A stretch of DNA of 46,178 bases from Treponema sp. Its GTDB lineage: Bacteria > Spirochaetota > Spirochaetia > Treponematales > Treponemataceae. The notes under the pieces are model-generated. The model did not search any database, was not told the DNA's origin, and saw only the letters and a list, made by a program, of their open reading frames with translations. Location: contig JAILNT010000161.1 in NCBI GenBank assembly GCA_024691265.1, positions 1 through 46,178 of the forward strand. Reading direction: 5' to 3'. The position numbers were made by a program, and so were the translations under genes. Positions within the stretch are counted from its first letter, which is position 1. Each line of letters opens with the position of its first letter. Positions 24,428-31,871 of the stretch are shown here, in pieces.

Positions 24428-24796
24428 TTACAGAACTTCCGGTGCCAATGATACGATTTTCATAAAATCCATATCACGAAGTTCACGTGCTACTGGTCCG
24501 AAAATACGCTTTCCCTTTGGATTCTTATTTTCATCAACGATAACACAAGCATTATCATCAAAACGAATATAAGTTCCATCTGGGCGGCGGTACTCTTTTG
24601 CTACACGCACAATTACAGCCTTTTCGACAGCACCCTTCTTAATAGTAGATGTTGGGATTGCATCCTTAACAGCTACAACAACTATGTCACCAATTCCAGC
24701 ATAGCGACGATGTGAACCGCCAAGTACTTTAATACACTGAACGATTTTTGCGCCAGAGTTATCAGCGACAGTCATAGTAGATTGCATCTGAAGCAT
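24428..24796 (-). CDS. rplN: Large ribosomal subunit protein uL14
   Basis: 122 residues from the first of two near ATGs (LQMQSTMTVADNSGAK); the family normally begins M-I/L-QMQS, which favours this start, and AGGAG is suitably spaced. Beta-barrel protein of the 50S-30S interface; HRRYAGIGDIVVVAVKDAIP is diagnostic. Confidence 0.97.
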   Translation of the reverse strand: MLQMQSTMTVADNSGAKIVQCIKVLGGSHRRYAGIGDIVVVAVKDAIPTSTIKKGAVEKAVIVRVAKEYRRPDGTYIRFDDNACVIVDENKNPKGKRIFGPVARELRDMDFMKIVSLAPEVL

Positions 24797-24815
24797 AATT
24801 CTTTACTCCTGTGGC

Positions 24816-25091
24816 TTATCTAGCCCGTTCAATGATTTCAGCCAAGCGCCAGCACTTTTCTTTGCTTATTGGGGCGCACTCAATTATACGAACTGTATCA
24901 CCAATGTGAGCATCATTCTTTTCATCATGTGCCTTGTACTTCTTGGTCCAAGTTACGTATTTTTTATAAAGACGGTCCATCTTCTTTGTGTTGATAGAAA
25001 CAACGATAGTCTTATCCATCTTATCGCTAGTTACAATACCAACAAAAGAACGTTTGATACCCTTCTCAGTCTTAGCAACCTGTTCTTCCAC
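24816..25091 (-). CDS. rpsQ: Small ribosomal subunit protein uS17
   Basis: 91 residues. The start codon is GTG (25091-25089) with AGGAG 7 bases upstream; no better ATG exists. OB-fold 16S rRNA binder: FVGIVTSDKMDKTIVVS, GDTVRIIECAPISKEKCWRL. 10-bp gap from rpmC. Confidence 0.96.
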   Translation of the reverse strand: MEEQVAKTEKGIKRSFVGIVTSDKMDKTIVVSINTKKMDRLYKKYVTWTKKYKAHDEKNDAHIGDTVRIIECAPISKEKCWRLAEIIERAR

Positions 25092-25101
25092 GGGTCAGCT
25101 C

Positions 25102-25314
25102 CTACTTATTCTCACCGGCAATTTCTTTTGCACGGATAAACGTATTCAAGCGAGCAATATCACGACGCATTGTACGTTTCTGCATTTGGTTATCTACATG
25201 GCCAACTACTTTCTGAAAGCGGAAGTCCATATATTTTCTTACAAGCTCATTCTTCTGTGTTACCAATTCGGAATAAGACAAATCTTTATAATTCTTTTTC
25301 TTAGAATCAGCCAT
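25102..25314 (-). CDS. rpmC: Large ribosomal subunit protein uL29
   Basis: 70 residues, two-helix protein at the tunnel exit (binding site of SRP and trigger factor). SYSELVTQKNELVRKYMDF and the RRDIARLNTFIRAKEI segment are typical. GGAGG precedes the ATG. Confidence 0.96.
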   Translation of the reverse strand: MADSKKKNYKDLSYSELVTQKNELVRKYMDFRFQKVVGHVDNQMQKRTMRRDIARLNTFIRAKEIAGENK

Positions 25315-25325
25315 CTCGTTCCTCC

Positions 25326-25748
25326 TTAGTACTGTGTTGGCTTATAAGCTACTTTTGTTTTTACTGGGAGCTTGCTACTTGCCAATGCCATTGCACGGTC
25401 AGCTGTAGCCTTATCAACGCCACCAACTTCAAACAAAATCATACCAGGCTTGATAACAGCTGCCCAAAATTCAGGAGAGCCTTTACCTTTACCCATACGT
25501 GTTTCTGCAGGTTTCTTTGTTATAGGCTTATCTGGGAATACACGAATCCACATCTTGCCTTTTTTTGGAGAAATACAACGGTTAATAGCAATACGAGCTG
25601 CTTCAATAACACGTGCATTCAACCATGTAGGTTCCATTGCAACTAATGCTGTGTCTCCAAAGTCAATATTATTGTCGCGAGTAGCGAAACCTCTTTCTCT
25701 ACCACGCTGCACCTTACGGTGAATTACTCTTTTAGGACTAAGAGGCAT
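25326..25748 (-). CDS. rplP: Large ribosomal subunit protein uL16
   Basis: 140 residues. Helps position A-site tRNA and organise the peptidyl-transferase centre. Seen: LSPKRVIHRKVQRGRERGFA, TWLNARVIEAARIAINRC and PAETRMGKGKGSPEFWAAV. Separated from rpsC by 3 bp. Confidence 0.97.
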   Translation of the reverse strand: MPLSPKRVIHRKVQRGRERGFATRDNNIDFGDTALVAMEPTWLNARVIEAARIAINRCISPKKGKMWIRVFPDKPITKKPAETRMGKGKGSPEFWAAVIKPGMILFEVGGVDKATADRAMALASSKLPVKTKVAYKPTQY

Positions 25749-25751
25749 TTA

Positions 25752-26477
25752 CTAACTCCTTGAAGCTTTTGCATTGCGGTTAGCATCAGAACGTCCATGG
25801 CGAGGCTTGCTAACAAGTTCTCCTGCATCTTCATTCTGCTGATTACCATAATTCATGCCATTATAAACCCAAACTTTGATACCAATAATACCATAGCTTG
25901 TATGTGCTTCAACAAAACCGTAGTCAATATCAGCACGAAGTGTATGTAAAGGAACACGTCCTTCCTTGTGCTCTTCTGTACGCTTCATTTCTGCACCGCC
26001 AAGACGACCAGAGAGACGGATTTTTATACCCTGAGCTCCACCCTTCATAGCGTTTGCTGTAGCCTGTTTCAAAGCCTTGCGATATGAACCACGACCAGTA
26101 AGCTGGCGAGAAATATTCTGAGCAATCAAAGAAGCATTAACGTCTGCACGCTTTACTTCCTTAATCTTAATCTGAATCTTCTTTGTCAACTTCTGCTGGA
26201 TTTCTGTGCTTACCTTTTCAATAGTAGCACCTTTCTGTCCAATAATTACACCCGGACGAGCAGTGTGAATTACAATTGTAACACGCTGTGGATGACGGGT
26301 GATTTCAATCTCAGCTATATCTGCATTCTGGCATTCAGGAAGACTGTTTACCAGTTTGCGAATCTTGATATCTTCAAGAACGAGGTCTGCATATTCACGT
26401 GGATCTGCATACCAGCGAGACTGCCATGTCTTGTTAATGCCGAGGCGAAGACCAATCGGATTTACTTTCTGACCCAC
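25752..26477 (-). CDS. rpsC: Small ribosomal subunit protein uS3
   Basis: 241 residues. I place the start at the GTG 26477-26475, giving VGQKVNPIGLRLG, the standard uS3 beginning, one base after the rplV stop (TAAaGTG), with AGGCAGG upstream. A longer frame from TTG at 26501 would overlap rplV by 23 bases. KH domain (VKRADVNASLIAQNISRQL) and the C-terminal domain at the mRNA entry tunnel (VWVYNGMNYGNQQN). Coupled to rplV. Confidence 0.95.
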   Translation of the reverse strand: MGQKVNPIGLRLGINKTWQSRWYADPREYADLVLEDIKIRKLVNSLPECQNADIAEIEITRHPQRVTIVIHTARPGVIIGQKGATIEKVSTEIQQKLTKKIQIKIKEVKRADVNASLIAQNISRQLTGRGSYRKALKQATANAMKGGAQGIKIRLSGRLGGAEMKRTEEHKEGRVPLHTLRADIDYGFVEAHTSYGIIGIKVWVYNGMNYGNQQNEDAGELVSKPRHGRSDANRNAKASRS

Positions 26478-26478
26478 T

Positions 26479-26835
26479 TTACTTACCTGCCTTTTCGCCA
26501 ACGATTACAGTGATATGGCACATGCGACGCAACAACTGATCTGCACGACCACGAGCGCGGAACCATACTCTCTTTAGTCTAGGACCTTCGTCAATGCGAA
26601 TTTCCTTAACATAAAGCATATCTTCATCAAGTTTCTTGTTTGCATAAAGTGCATTACTCATAGCAGACTTTACAGTACCACTAATTAACTTAGCACCCTT
26701 CTGTGGCATATTGGCAAGAATAGCCATAGCTTCTGTGCAAGATTTTCTTGCAACCAATTTTGCTACAGGACGAACCTTTGTAGGTGAAGCAATCAAGAAT
26801 TTAGTTGTGGCTATATAGCCTTTATTTTCAGCCAT
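26479..26835 (-). CDS. rplV: Large ribosomal subunit protein uL22
   Basis: 118 residues from the ATG 26835-26833, with AGGTGG 6 bases upstream; a GTG three codons earlier overlaps that site and is rejected. The beta-hairpin lining the exit tunnel is the segment PRLKRVWFRARGRADQLLRR. No change in the macrolide-related loop can be judged without an alignment. Confidence 0.95.
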   Translation of the reverse strand: MAENKGYIATTKFLIASPTKVRPVAKLVARKSCTEAMAILANMPQKGAKLISGTVKSAMSNALYANKKLDEDMLYVKEIRIDEGPRLKRVWFRARGRADQLLRRMCHITVIVGEKAGK

Positions 26836-26847
26836 TGTATCCACCTA

Positions 26848-27129
26848 TTATTTTGATTTAGCAGTTTTATCAGAACCGCCATGTCCATGGTATGTACGTG
26901 TAGGTGCGAACTCTCCAAGCTTGTGGCCTACGAGGTTCTCTGTAACATATACAGGAATCCATGACTTGCCGTTGTATACAGAAATGGTATTTCCTACCAT
27001 TTCAGGAATAATGGTTGAGCAGCGAGAATATGTTTTAATCATCTTTCTGTCTGCTTCCTTGTTCATTTCAATAACCTTTTTATAAAGGCTCTTTTCTACG
27101 AAAGGACCTTTTTTAACAGATCTTGACAC
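26848..27129 (-). CDS. rpsS: Small ribosomal subunit protein uS19
   Basis: 93 residues; start codon GTG (27129-27127) with AGGAG upstream. SRSVKKGPFVEKSLYKKV and the C-terminal VGHKLGEFAPTRTYHGHGG identify it; it lies in the 30S head beside uS13. Confidence 0.96.
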   Translation of the reverse strand: MSRSVKKGPFVEKSLYKKVIEMNKEADRKMIKTYSRCSTIIPEMVGNTISVYNGKSWIPVYVTENLVGHKLGEFAPTRTYHGHGGSDKTAKSK

Positions 27130-27146
27130 GGTTAACTCCTATGCAA

Positions 27147-27971
27147 CTACTTCTTGCGACGAGAAACAATAAATCTGTTTGATGTCTTTCTCTTGTTGCG
27201 TGTTTTGTAACCTTTGCAAGGCTGTCCCCATGGAGTAACAGGGTTACGTCCTTTACCAGCACCTTCACCACCACCAAGAGGATGATCAACAGGGTTCATA
27301 GCCATACCACGAACGGTAGGTCTGATACCAAGCCATCTCTTGCGGCCAGCTTTTCCAAGAGAGGTGTTCATGAGTTCTTCATTTCCTACGGTACCAATTG
27401 TAGCGTAGCACTTTGCATTTACGCGGCGCAATTCACTAGATGGAAGGCGGATTGTAACATACTCACCCTCTTTAGCTGCAACTAAAGCACCTGCACCTGC
27501 AGAGCGAACAAGCTGTCCACCACGACCAAGTGTAAGTTCAATATTGTGAATTGTAAAACCAACTGGAATAGCTGAAAGTGGAAGTGCATTTCCTACTGTA
27601 GGAGTAGCATTCTCACCAGACATAATCTTCTGTCCAACAGTTAATCCCTTTGGAGCGATGATATAACGCTTTTCACCATCTGCATAAAATACCAATGCGA
27701 TATTAGCACTGCGGTTTGGATCATATTCAATTGTCTTGACAGTTCCAGGAATTCCGTGCTTATCGCGTTTAAAATCTATATTACGATACTTTCTCTTGTG
27801 TCCGCCACCCTGATGACGTACAGAAATACGTCCACCAGCACCACGTCCACCATGAGACTTCAATCCTTCAGTAAGCCCTTTCTCAGGTCTATCTGTAGTT
27901 AAATCGTCTCTCACCAAATCGATACGGGTACGAGTACCTGCTGAATATGGTTTATAAACTTTAAGAGCCAT
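27147..27971 (-). CDS. rplB: Large ribosomal subunit protein uL2
   Basis: 274 residues; needed for subunit association and peptidyl transfer. GGRISVRHQGGGHKRKYR, the RVNAKCYATIGTVGNEE segment and GMAMNPVDHPLGGGEGAGKG with the functional His near the peptidyl-transferase centre are all present. 25 bp after rplW. Confidence 0.97.
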   Translation of the reverse strand: MALKVYKPYSAGTRTRIDLVRDDLTTDRPEKGLTEGLKSHGGRGAGGRISVRHQGGGHKRKYRNIDFKRDKHGIPGTVKTIEYDPNRSANIALVFYADGEKRYIIAPKGLTVGQKIMSGENATPTVGNALPLSAIPVGFTIHNIELTLGRGGQLVRSAGAGALVAAKEGEYVTIRLPSSELRRVNAKCYATIGTVGNEELMNTSLGKAGRKRWLGIRPTVRGMAMNPVDHPLGGGEGAGKGRNPVTPWGQPCKGYKTRNKRKTSNRFIVSRRKK

Positions 27972-27996
27972 CTGGTTCCCCTTAACTTATGAAGGC

Positions 27997-28281
27997 TTAA
28001 AGGCCTTCAAAAACCTTTATTGTTTCACCAGGAGCGAGGCGAACTATTGCCTTTTTCCAGCTGGCAGTTCTGCCGGGACGAGTACGTACCCGCTTGATCT
28101 TGCCAAAAACATTCACAGTAGTACAGCTAACAACTTTTACGTTGAACAACTTAGCTACAGCTTCCTTAATCTGCGTCTTATTTGCAGCAGGAGATACCTT
28201 GAATGTATATTTTCCTTCATCGCGAAGGTTTGTTGCCTTTTCTGACAAAACTGGCTCAATAAGAATATCTGCGTAATTCAT
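27997..28281 (-). CDS. rplW: Large ribosomal subunit protein uL23
   Basis: 94 residues, tunnel-exit docking site for trigger factor and SRP. ILIEPVLSEKATNLRDEGKY at the start is diagnostic. The ATG shares its A with the rplD stop (TAATG). Confidence 0.96.
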   Translation of the reverse strand: MNYADILIEPVLSEKATNLRDEGKYTFKVSPAANKTQIKEAVAKLFNVKVVSCTTVNVFGKIKRVRTRPGRTASWKKAIVRLAPGETIKVFEGL

Positions 28282-28928
28282 TATTCAGCCTCCTTTGCGT
28301 CTACATCATTTTTGTAGAAATCTGAAAGACTCTTTACTGCACTTTCAAGAACGATAACCTTTCTTCCATAGAAGAGGTCATGTGCACGAAGACGGTTAAA
28401 AGAAAGGAAGTGAACATTATGAAGGTTGCGACCTGCTCTCTTTATCTTCTCATCATCATCTTTCAAAATTACTACTGTACGGATATCTTTTGCGAAATTG
28501 TCAAGAATCTTTAACAAATCTTTTGTCTTTCCGCTTTCAACAGAAAAATCCTCGACAACTGTAAGGCGATCAGCCTGAGCCTGAAGACTAAGAATAGACT
28601 TCATAGCTAAACGCTTTGCCTTTTTAGGAATTGAGTAACCGAAATCGCGTGGCTTTGGTCCAAATATTGTACCACCGCCTACTGTAATTGGTGATTTCTT
28701 ATCACCGCGACGTGCATTACCAGTTCCCTTCTGTTTATATGGCTTATTATTGCTGCCATGTACTTCAGCACGACCCTTTGTACAAGCTGTGCCAGTACGA
28801 TTATTTGCTAATTCATTTGTGATGGCATAGTAAATAACATCTTCATTGACCGGAAGGCCAAACACGTTATCATCAAGAGTAACGGTCCTGAGTTCTTTAC
28901 CATCGACTGAATAGACTTTCTTTTCCAT
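28281..28928 (-). CDS. rplD: Large ribosomal subunit protein uL4
   Basis: 215 residues. The extended tunnel loop (RGDKKSPITVGGGTIFGPKP) and the C-terminal globular domain are present. In E. coli L4 also represses the S10 operon by binding its leader; here the leader candidates are the hairpins before rpsJ and the long segment before tuf. 14 bp after rplC. Confidence 0.96.
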   Translation of the reverse strand: MEKKVYSVDGKELRTVTLDDNVFGLPVNEDVIYYAITNELANNRTGTACTKGRAEVHGSNNKPYKQKGTGNARRGDKKSPITVGGGTIFGPKPRDFGYSIPKKAKRLAMKSILSLQAQADRLTVVEDFSVESGKTKDLLKILDNFAKDIRTVVILKDDDEKIKRAGRNLHNVHFLSFNRLRAHDLFYGRKVIVLESAVKSLSDFYKNDVDAKEAE

Positions 28929-28942
28929 CTTATTCCTCGTCG

Positions 28943-29563
28943 TTATTTCTTAACCGCGGTCTTAACAATCAGCGTGCAGTCTTTACTTCCCGGTACAGAA
29001 CCGCGAACCATGATAACTTTCAATTCTGGGTCAACTTTCACGATCTTCAAATTCTGAACAGTTACGCGAACAAATCCCATGTGTCCTGGCAACTTAGTAT
29101 TCTTAAAGTTGTGTCCTGGAGTAGTACACTCGCCAGTTCCACCTGGTTCACGATGAAATTTAGAACCGTGGGTTGCACGTCCACCGTGGAAGCCCCATCT
29201 CTTCATAACGCCCTGAAAGCCCTTTCCTTTAGAAGTAGCTGTAACATCCAAATAACGTGCATCATTGAACAATTCAAGTCCAATCTGTGCACCAACTGTT
29301 ACATCTCCATCAAAATCGCGGAACTCTTTAAGATGGCGTTTTGGTGTAATGTTTTCAGGAAACTGTCCGGCATATGGCTTTGTTACTTTCTTAGCCTTGA
29401 GATCTTCAACGCCAAGAACAACAGCATCATAACCGCAGTCCTCTTTTGTTTTTGTGGCAATAACAGTATTAGGTTCAACGCGGATCACGGTTACTGGTGT
29501 CAGATTACCGCTTTCGTCAAATACCTGTGTCATACCAACTTTCTTTGCAATCAGACCTTTCAT
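28943..29563 (-). CDS. rplC: Large ribosomal subunit protein uL3
   Basis: 206 residues from the ATG 29563-29561 (KGLIAKKVGMTQVFDESG), with AGGAG 8 bases upstream. A longer frame from TTG at 29617 would add 18 residues (PWYGPQDRGWRP...) that do not belong to L3 and coincide with a GC-rich hairpin. The loop GGRATHGSKFHREPGGTG reaches the peptidyl-transferase centre. Confidence 0.96.
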   Translation of the reverse strand: MKGLIAKKVGMTQVFDESGNLTPVTVIRVEPNTVIATKTKEDCGYDAVVLGVEDLKAKKVTKPYAGQFPENITPKRHLKEFRDFDGDVTVGAQIGLELFNDARYLDVTATSKGKGFQGVMKRWGFHGGRATHGSKFHREPGGTGECTTPGHNFKNTKLPGHMGFVRVTVQNLKIVKVDPELKVIMVRGSVPGSKDCTLIVKTAVKK

Positions 29564-29587
29564 CTGAATAACTCCTATAGGCCGCCA

Positions 29588-29603
29588 TCCCCGATCCTGG
29601 GGA
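29588..29603 (-). promoter_or_regulatory. GC-rich hairpin in the rpsJ-rplC gap
   Basis: TCCCC and GGGGA (29603-29599 and 29592-29588) pair around a 6-nt loop in a 77-bp gap that is much longer than most gaps in the block. The surrounding ~35 bases (29577-29615) are unusually GC-rich for this window. It lies 25 bp before the rplC start and may affect rplC translation or mark a processing site. Confidence 0.4.
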
Positions 29604-29640
29604 CCGTACCATGGCAATAAGATTATTTATTAAATAACTC

Positions 29641-29949
29641 TTACTGCTTAATTTCTACATCAACTCCTGCTGGAAGTTCAAGTTTCATCAAAGAATCCAT
29701 AACATCAGCAGTTGGTTCAAGAATGTCAATAAGGCGCTTATGTGTGCGCATTTCAAACTGTTCACGAGACTTCTTGTTTACAAAAGGTGAACGAAGAACT
29801 GTGATCTTATTGATTCTTGTTGGAAGTGGAATAGGTCCACTTACTTTTGCTCCAGCTTTCTGTACAGTCTGTACGATGGCTTTTGCACTCTGATCGATCA
29901 ACTCTACGTCAAATGCGCGAAGTCTGACACGAATCTTCTCGTTAGCCAT
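29641..29949 (-). CDS. rpsJ: Small ribosomal subunit protein uS10
   Basis: 102 residues from the ATG 29949-29947 (ANEKIRVRLRAFDVELID) with GGAGG upstream; longer frames from upstream codons overlap the leader hairpin. S10 also acts as NusE in transcription antitermination with NusB, and can link to NusG (encoded in this block). PLPTRINKITVLRSPFVNKKSR is diagnostic. Confidence 0.96.
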   Translation of the reverse strand: MANEKIRVRLRAFDVELIDQSAKAIVQTVQKAGAKVSGPIPLPTRINKITVLRSPFVNKKSREQFEMRTHKRLIDILEPTADVMDSLMKLELPAGVDVEIKQ

Positions 29950-29961
29950 TATTCCTCCAAT

Positions 29962-30003
29962 GGATAGGACAGCCAGAAAAGTCAAAACTTATCGGTCCTA
30001 TCC
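29962..30003 (-). promoter_or_regulatory. Hairpin before rpsJ, candidate S10-leader site
   Basis: GGATAGGAC (30003-29995) pairs perfectly with GTCCTATCC (29970-29962) around a 24-nt loop. The 3' arm ends 3 bases before the GGAGG of rpsJ, and the sequence ATAGGATAGG makes a second register possible. Such placement suits translational or attenuation control of the S10 part. No T-run follows. Confidence 0.5.
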
Positions 30004-30017
30004 TATCCACAACTAAA

Positions 30018-31205
30018 CTACTCTATAACCTTTACTACCTGTCCAGAAGCGATTGTGTGACCGCCTTCACGGATAGCAAGCTTAAGACCTTCATCCATAG
30101 CGATTGGATGAATCAACTCACCGATAATCTTAACGTTATCACCTGGCTTAACCATATCAATTCCTGGTTCGAGCTCAACTGTACCTGTGATATCAGTTGT
30201 GCGGAAGTAGAACTGTGGTCTGTATCCTGTAAAGAATGGACTGTGGCGTCCACCTTCTTCCTTAGAAAGAACGTAGATCTGAGCCTCAAACTTTGTGTGT
30301 GGGTGAATTGATCCAGGAGCAGCGAGAACCTGTCCACGGATAACATCCTTCTTTTCAACACCACGAAGAAGGATACCAACGTTATCACCAGCAATACCCT
30401 GATCCAAAGTCTTCTGGAACATTTCGATACCAGTTACAGTTGAAGACTGTGTTGGACGAATACCAACAATTTCTACTGGATCGTTCATGTTAATTACACC
30501 ACGTTCAACACGTCCTGTAACAACAGTACCACGTCCTGAAATTGTGAAGATGTCTTCGATTGGCATCAAGAATGGCTTTTCATCATCACGAACTGGATCA
30601 TCAAACCATGTATCCATAGCTTCAAGAAGTTCATCAATACACTTTGTATCATCAGGTGTAGCACCATCAGCCAAAGCCTTGAATGCAGAACCCTGAATAA
30701 TAGGTGTATCTTCAGAGAATCCGTATTCCTTTATTGTATCTTTTACTTCTTCAACAACCAATTCTACGAGGTCAGGATCGTCAACCAAGTCAATCTTGTT
30801 CAAGAATACGATAATCTTTGGAACACCAACCTGACGAGCAAGCAACAAGTGCTCACGTGTCTGAGGCATAACTGAGTCTGGAGCAGAAACTACGAGAACA
30901 GCTCCATCCATCTGTGCAGCACCAGTAATCATGTTCTTGATGTAGTCAGCATGTCCTGGGCAGTCGATGTGTGCATAGTGACGCTTATCAGACTGATACT
31001 CAAGGTGACGAGTATTAATTGTAATACCACGTTCCTTTTCCTCTGGAGCATTGTCGATTTCATCATACTTGAGAGCGTGATCACCGAACTTCTTTGCACA
31101 GTACTGAGTGATTGCAGCAGACAATGTTGTCTTACCATGGTCAACGTGACCGATAGTTCCAACGTTCATGTGAGGCTTAGTTCTGACGAACTTTTCCTTT
31201 GCCAT
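30018..31205 (-). CDS. tuf: Elongation factor Tu
   Basis: 395 residues from the ATG 31205-31203 (AKEKFVRTKPHMNVGTIG) with AAGGAG upstream. Brings aminoacyl-tRNA to the ribosome. G1 GHVDHGKTT, G3 DCPGHADYIKNM with the catalytic His, G4 NKID and G5 GSAFKAL are all seen, followed by beta-barrel domains 2 and 3. fusA, normally just upstream, is absent. Placed before rpsJ with a 68-bp gap, so EF-Tu leads the S10 part of the block. Strong C-ending codon bias. Confidence 0.98.
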   Translation of the reverse strand: MAKEKFVRTKPHMNVGTIGHVDHGKTTLSAAITQYCAKKFGDHALKYDEIDNAPEEKERGITINTRHLEYQSDKRHYAHIDCPGHADYIKNMITGAAQMDGAVLVVSAPDSVMPQTREHLLLARQVGVPKIIVFLNKIDLVDDPDLVELVVEEVKDTIKEYGFSEDTPIIQGSAFKALADGATPDDTKCIDELLEAMDTWFDDPVRDDEKPFLMPIEDIFTISGRGTVVTGRVERGVINMNDPVEIVGIRPTQSSTVTGIEMFQKTLDQGIAGDNVGILLRGVEKKDVIRGQVLAAPGSIHPHTKFEAQIYVLSKEEGGRHSPFFTGYRPQFYFRTTDITGTVELEPGIDMVKPGDNVKIIGELIHPIAMDEGLKLAIREGGHTIASGQVVKVIE

Positions 31206-31219
31206 GTTATTCTCCTTGC

Positions 31220-31245
31220 CTGTAGAAAACAAAACATCTCTACAG
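31220..31245 (-). promoter_or_regulatory. Hairpin just before the tuf ribosome-binding site
   Basis: CTGTAGA (31245-31239) and TCTACAG (31226-31220) pair perfectly around a 12-nt loop, ending 3 bases before AAGGAG. It leaves the ribosome-binding site free and may stabilise the 5' end of the tuf message. Confidence 0.45.
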
Positions 31246-31374
31246 CATATTAAATATATATATGTGTTGCACTTTAAACCAGAACGAGGAAAAATTCAAC
31301 AGAATCAGTCTCATTCGCAGACACACTATAATTTGCAAAAATGAATATGAAGATACGGAACTAAAATTTCTTGT

Positions 31375-31698
31375 AAAAAAAATTAATACTAAAAATCCAT
31401 GACATCTCATCATATTCGAAATGCCGCGGTCCGTACCACCGAACGCTATCTAATAGCCGGTATGGCAACCAGGAACCATATCACTCGCGGGTGCAAGCAA
31501 CATCAGGAAAACCCTTGATGCCATATCTACAAGAGCTAAATCAACGATTTAACTCAGCCATCAAAGGGGTGCAAGTATCTGAAGATATCACAGACATCAA
31601 CTTTACGATAAATGCCGGACAAATACCCATGTCCGCCTGAAACAATTTCTCAAAGAACCCCATTGTATACAGAATAATCTCTACACAAAGCGTGTTCC
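31375..31698 (-). ncRNA. Structured non-coding RNA or long leader upstream of tuf
   Basis: The 666 bp between tuf and rpsG contain no credible protein gene. From a strong promoter at 31702-31730 the minus strand would give an RNA with a series of stems. CGGACA/TGTCCG pairs at 31635-31630 and 31621-31616. A compound domain has CCCCTTTGATG (31569-31559) pairing with CATCAAGGG (31520-31512) around an inner 10-bp hairpin (31555-31533). TATGG/CCATA pairs at 31480-31476 and 31465-31461. A CGGT/ACCG stem lies near 31425-31441. CTTGCACCC occurs twice (near 31568-31576 and 31489-31497). A T-run at 31382-31375 could end it, without a strong hairpin. It is either a separate RNA or the leader of tuf; no match to RNase P, tmRNA, SRP RNA or 6S RNA could be made by eye. 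Confidence 0.45.
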
Positions 31699-31701
31699 TA
31701 A

Positions 31702-31730
31702 TTTATACATTATTTGATAATTAATTGCAA
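31702..31730 (-). promoter_or_regulatory. Strong sigma-70 type promoter between rpsG and tuf
   Basis: TTGCAA (31730-31725), exactly 17 bp, then TATAAA (31707-31702), followed by a probable start at about 31698-31695. It lies downstream of the rpsG terminator and points to tuf, so it restarts transcription for the structured RNA and probably tuf and the S10 genes. Confidence 0.7.
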
Positions 31731-31822
31731 GTAGTTTATAAAAAAACATGCTAAAAAATATATATTTTTTTCAACATTCTCTATGAAATAAAAAGGGATA
31801 AAAACTTTATGAAATAAATTAT

Positions 31823-31857
31823 AAAAAAAAGCCACCGGCATGAACACCAGTGGCTTT
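31823..31857 (-). terminator. Intrinsic terminator after rpsG
   Basis: AAAGCCAC (31857-31850) pairs with GTGGCTTT (31835-31828), and the T-run TTTTTTTT continues to 31823. It lies 14 bp after the rpsG stop and splits the long block into a tRNA-Thr-to-rpsG unit and a tuf-to-rplQ unit. Confidence 0.88.
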
Positions 31858-31871
31858 GTAAGCAGAAAAGA

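Noticed and set aside
26478..26501. TTG-initiated extension of rpsC
   Set aside because: It overlaps the end of rplV; GTG at 26477 gives the standard uS3 start.
29564..29617. N-terminal extension of rplC from TTG at 29617
   Set aside because: The added residues are unlike uL3 and are encoded by a GC-rich hairpin region; the ATG at 29563 has AGGAG.
31420..31445. T-box-like sequence (GGTGGTAC...CCGCGG) in the segment upstream of tuf, minus strand
   Set aside because: The two halves are split by extra bases, no specifier stem or terminator/antiterminator pair was found, and the downstream gene is tuf, not an amino-acid gene.
31375..31698. Possible RNase P RNA, tmRNA, SRP RNA or 6S RNA
   Set aside because: The GAGGAAAGUC core of RNase P, the tmRNA T-arm and tag, and the SRP GGAAGG loop are all absent on both strands; 6S could not be shown by eye.
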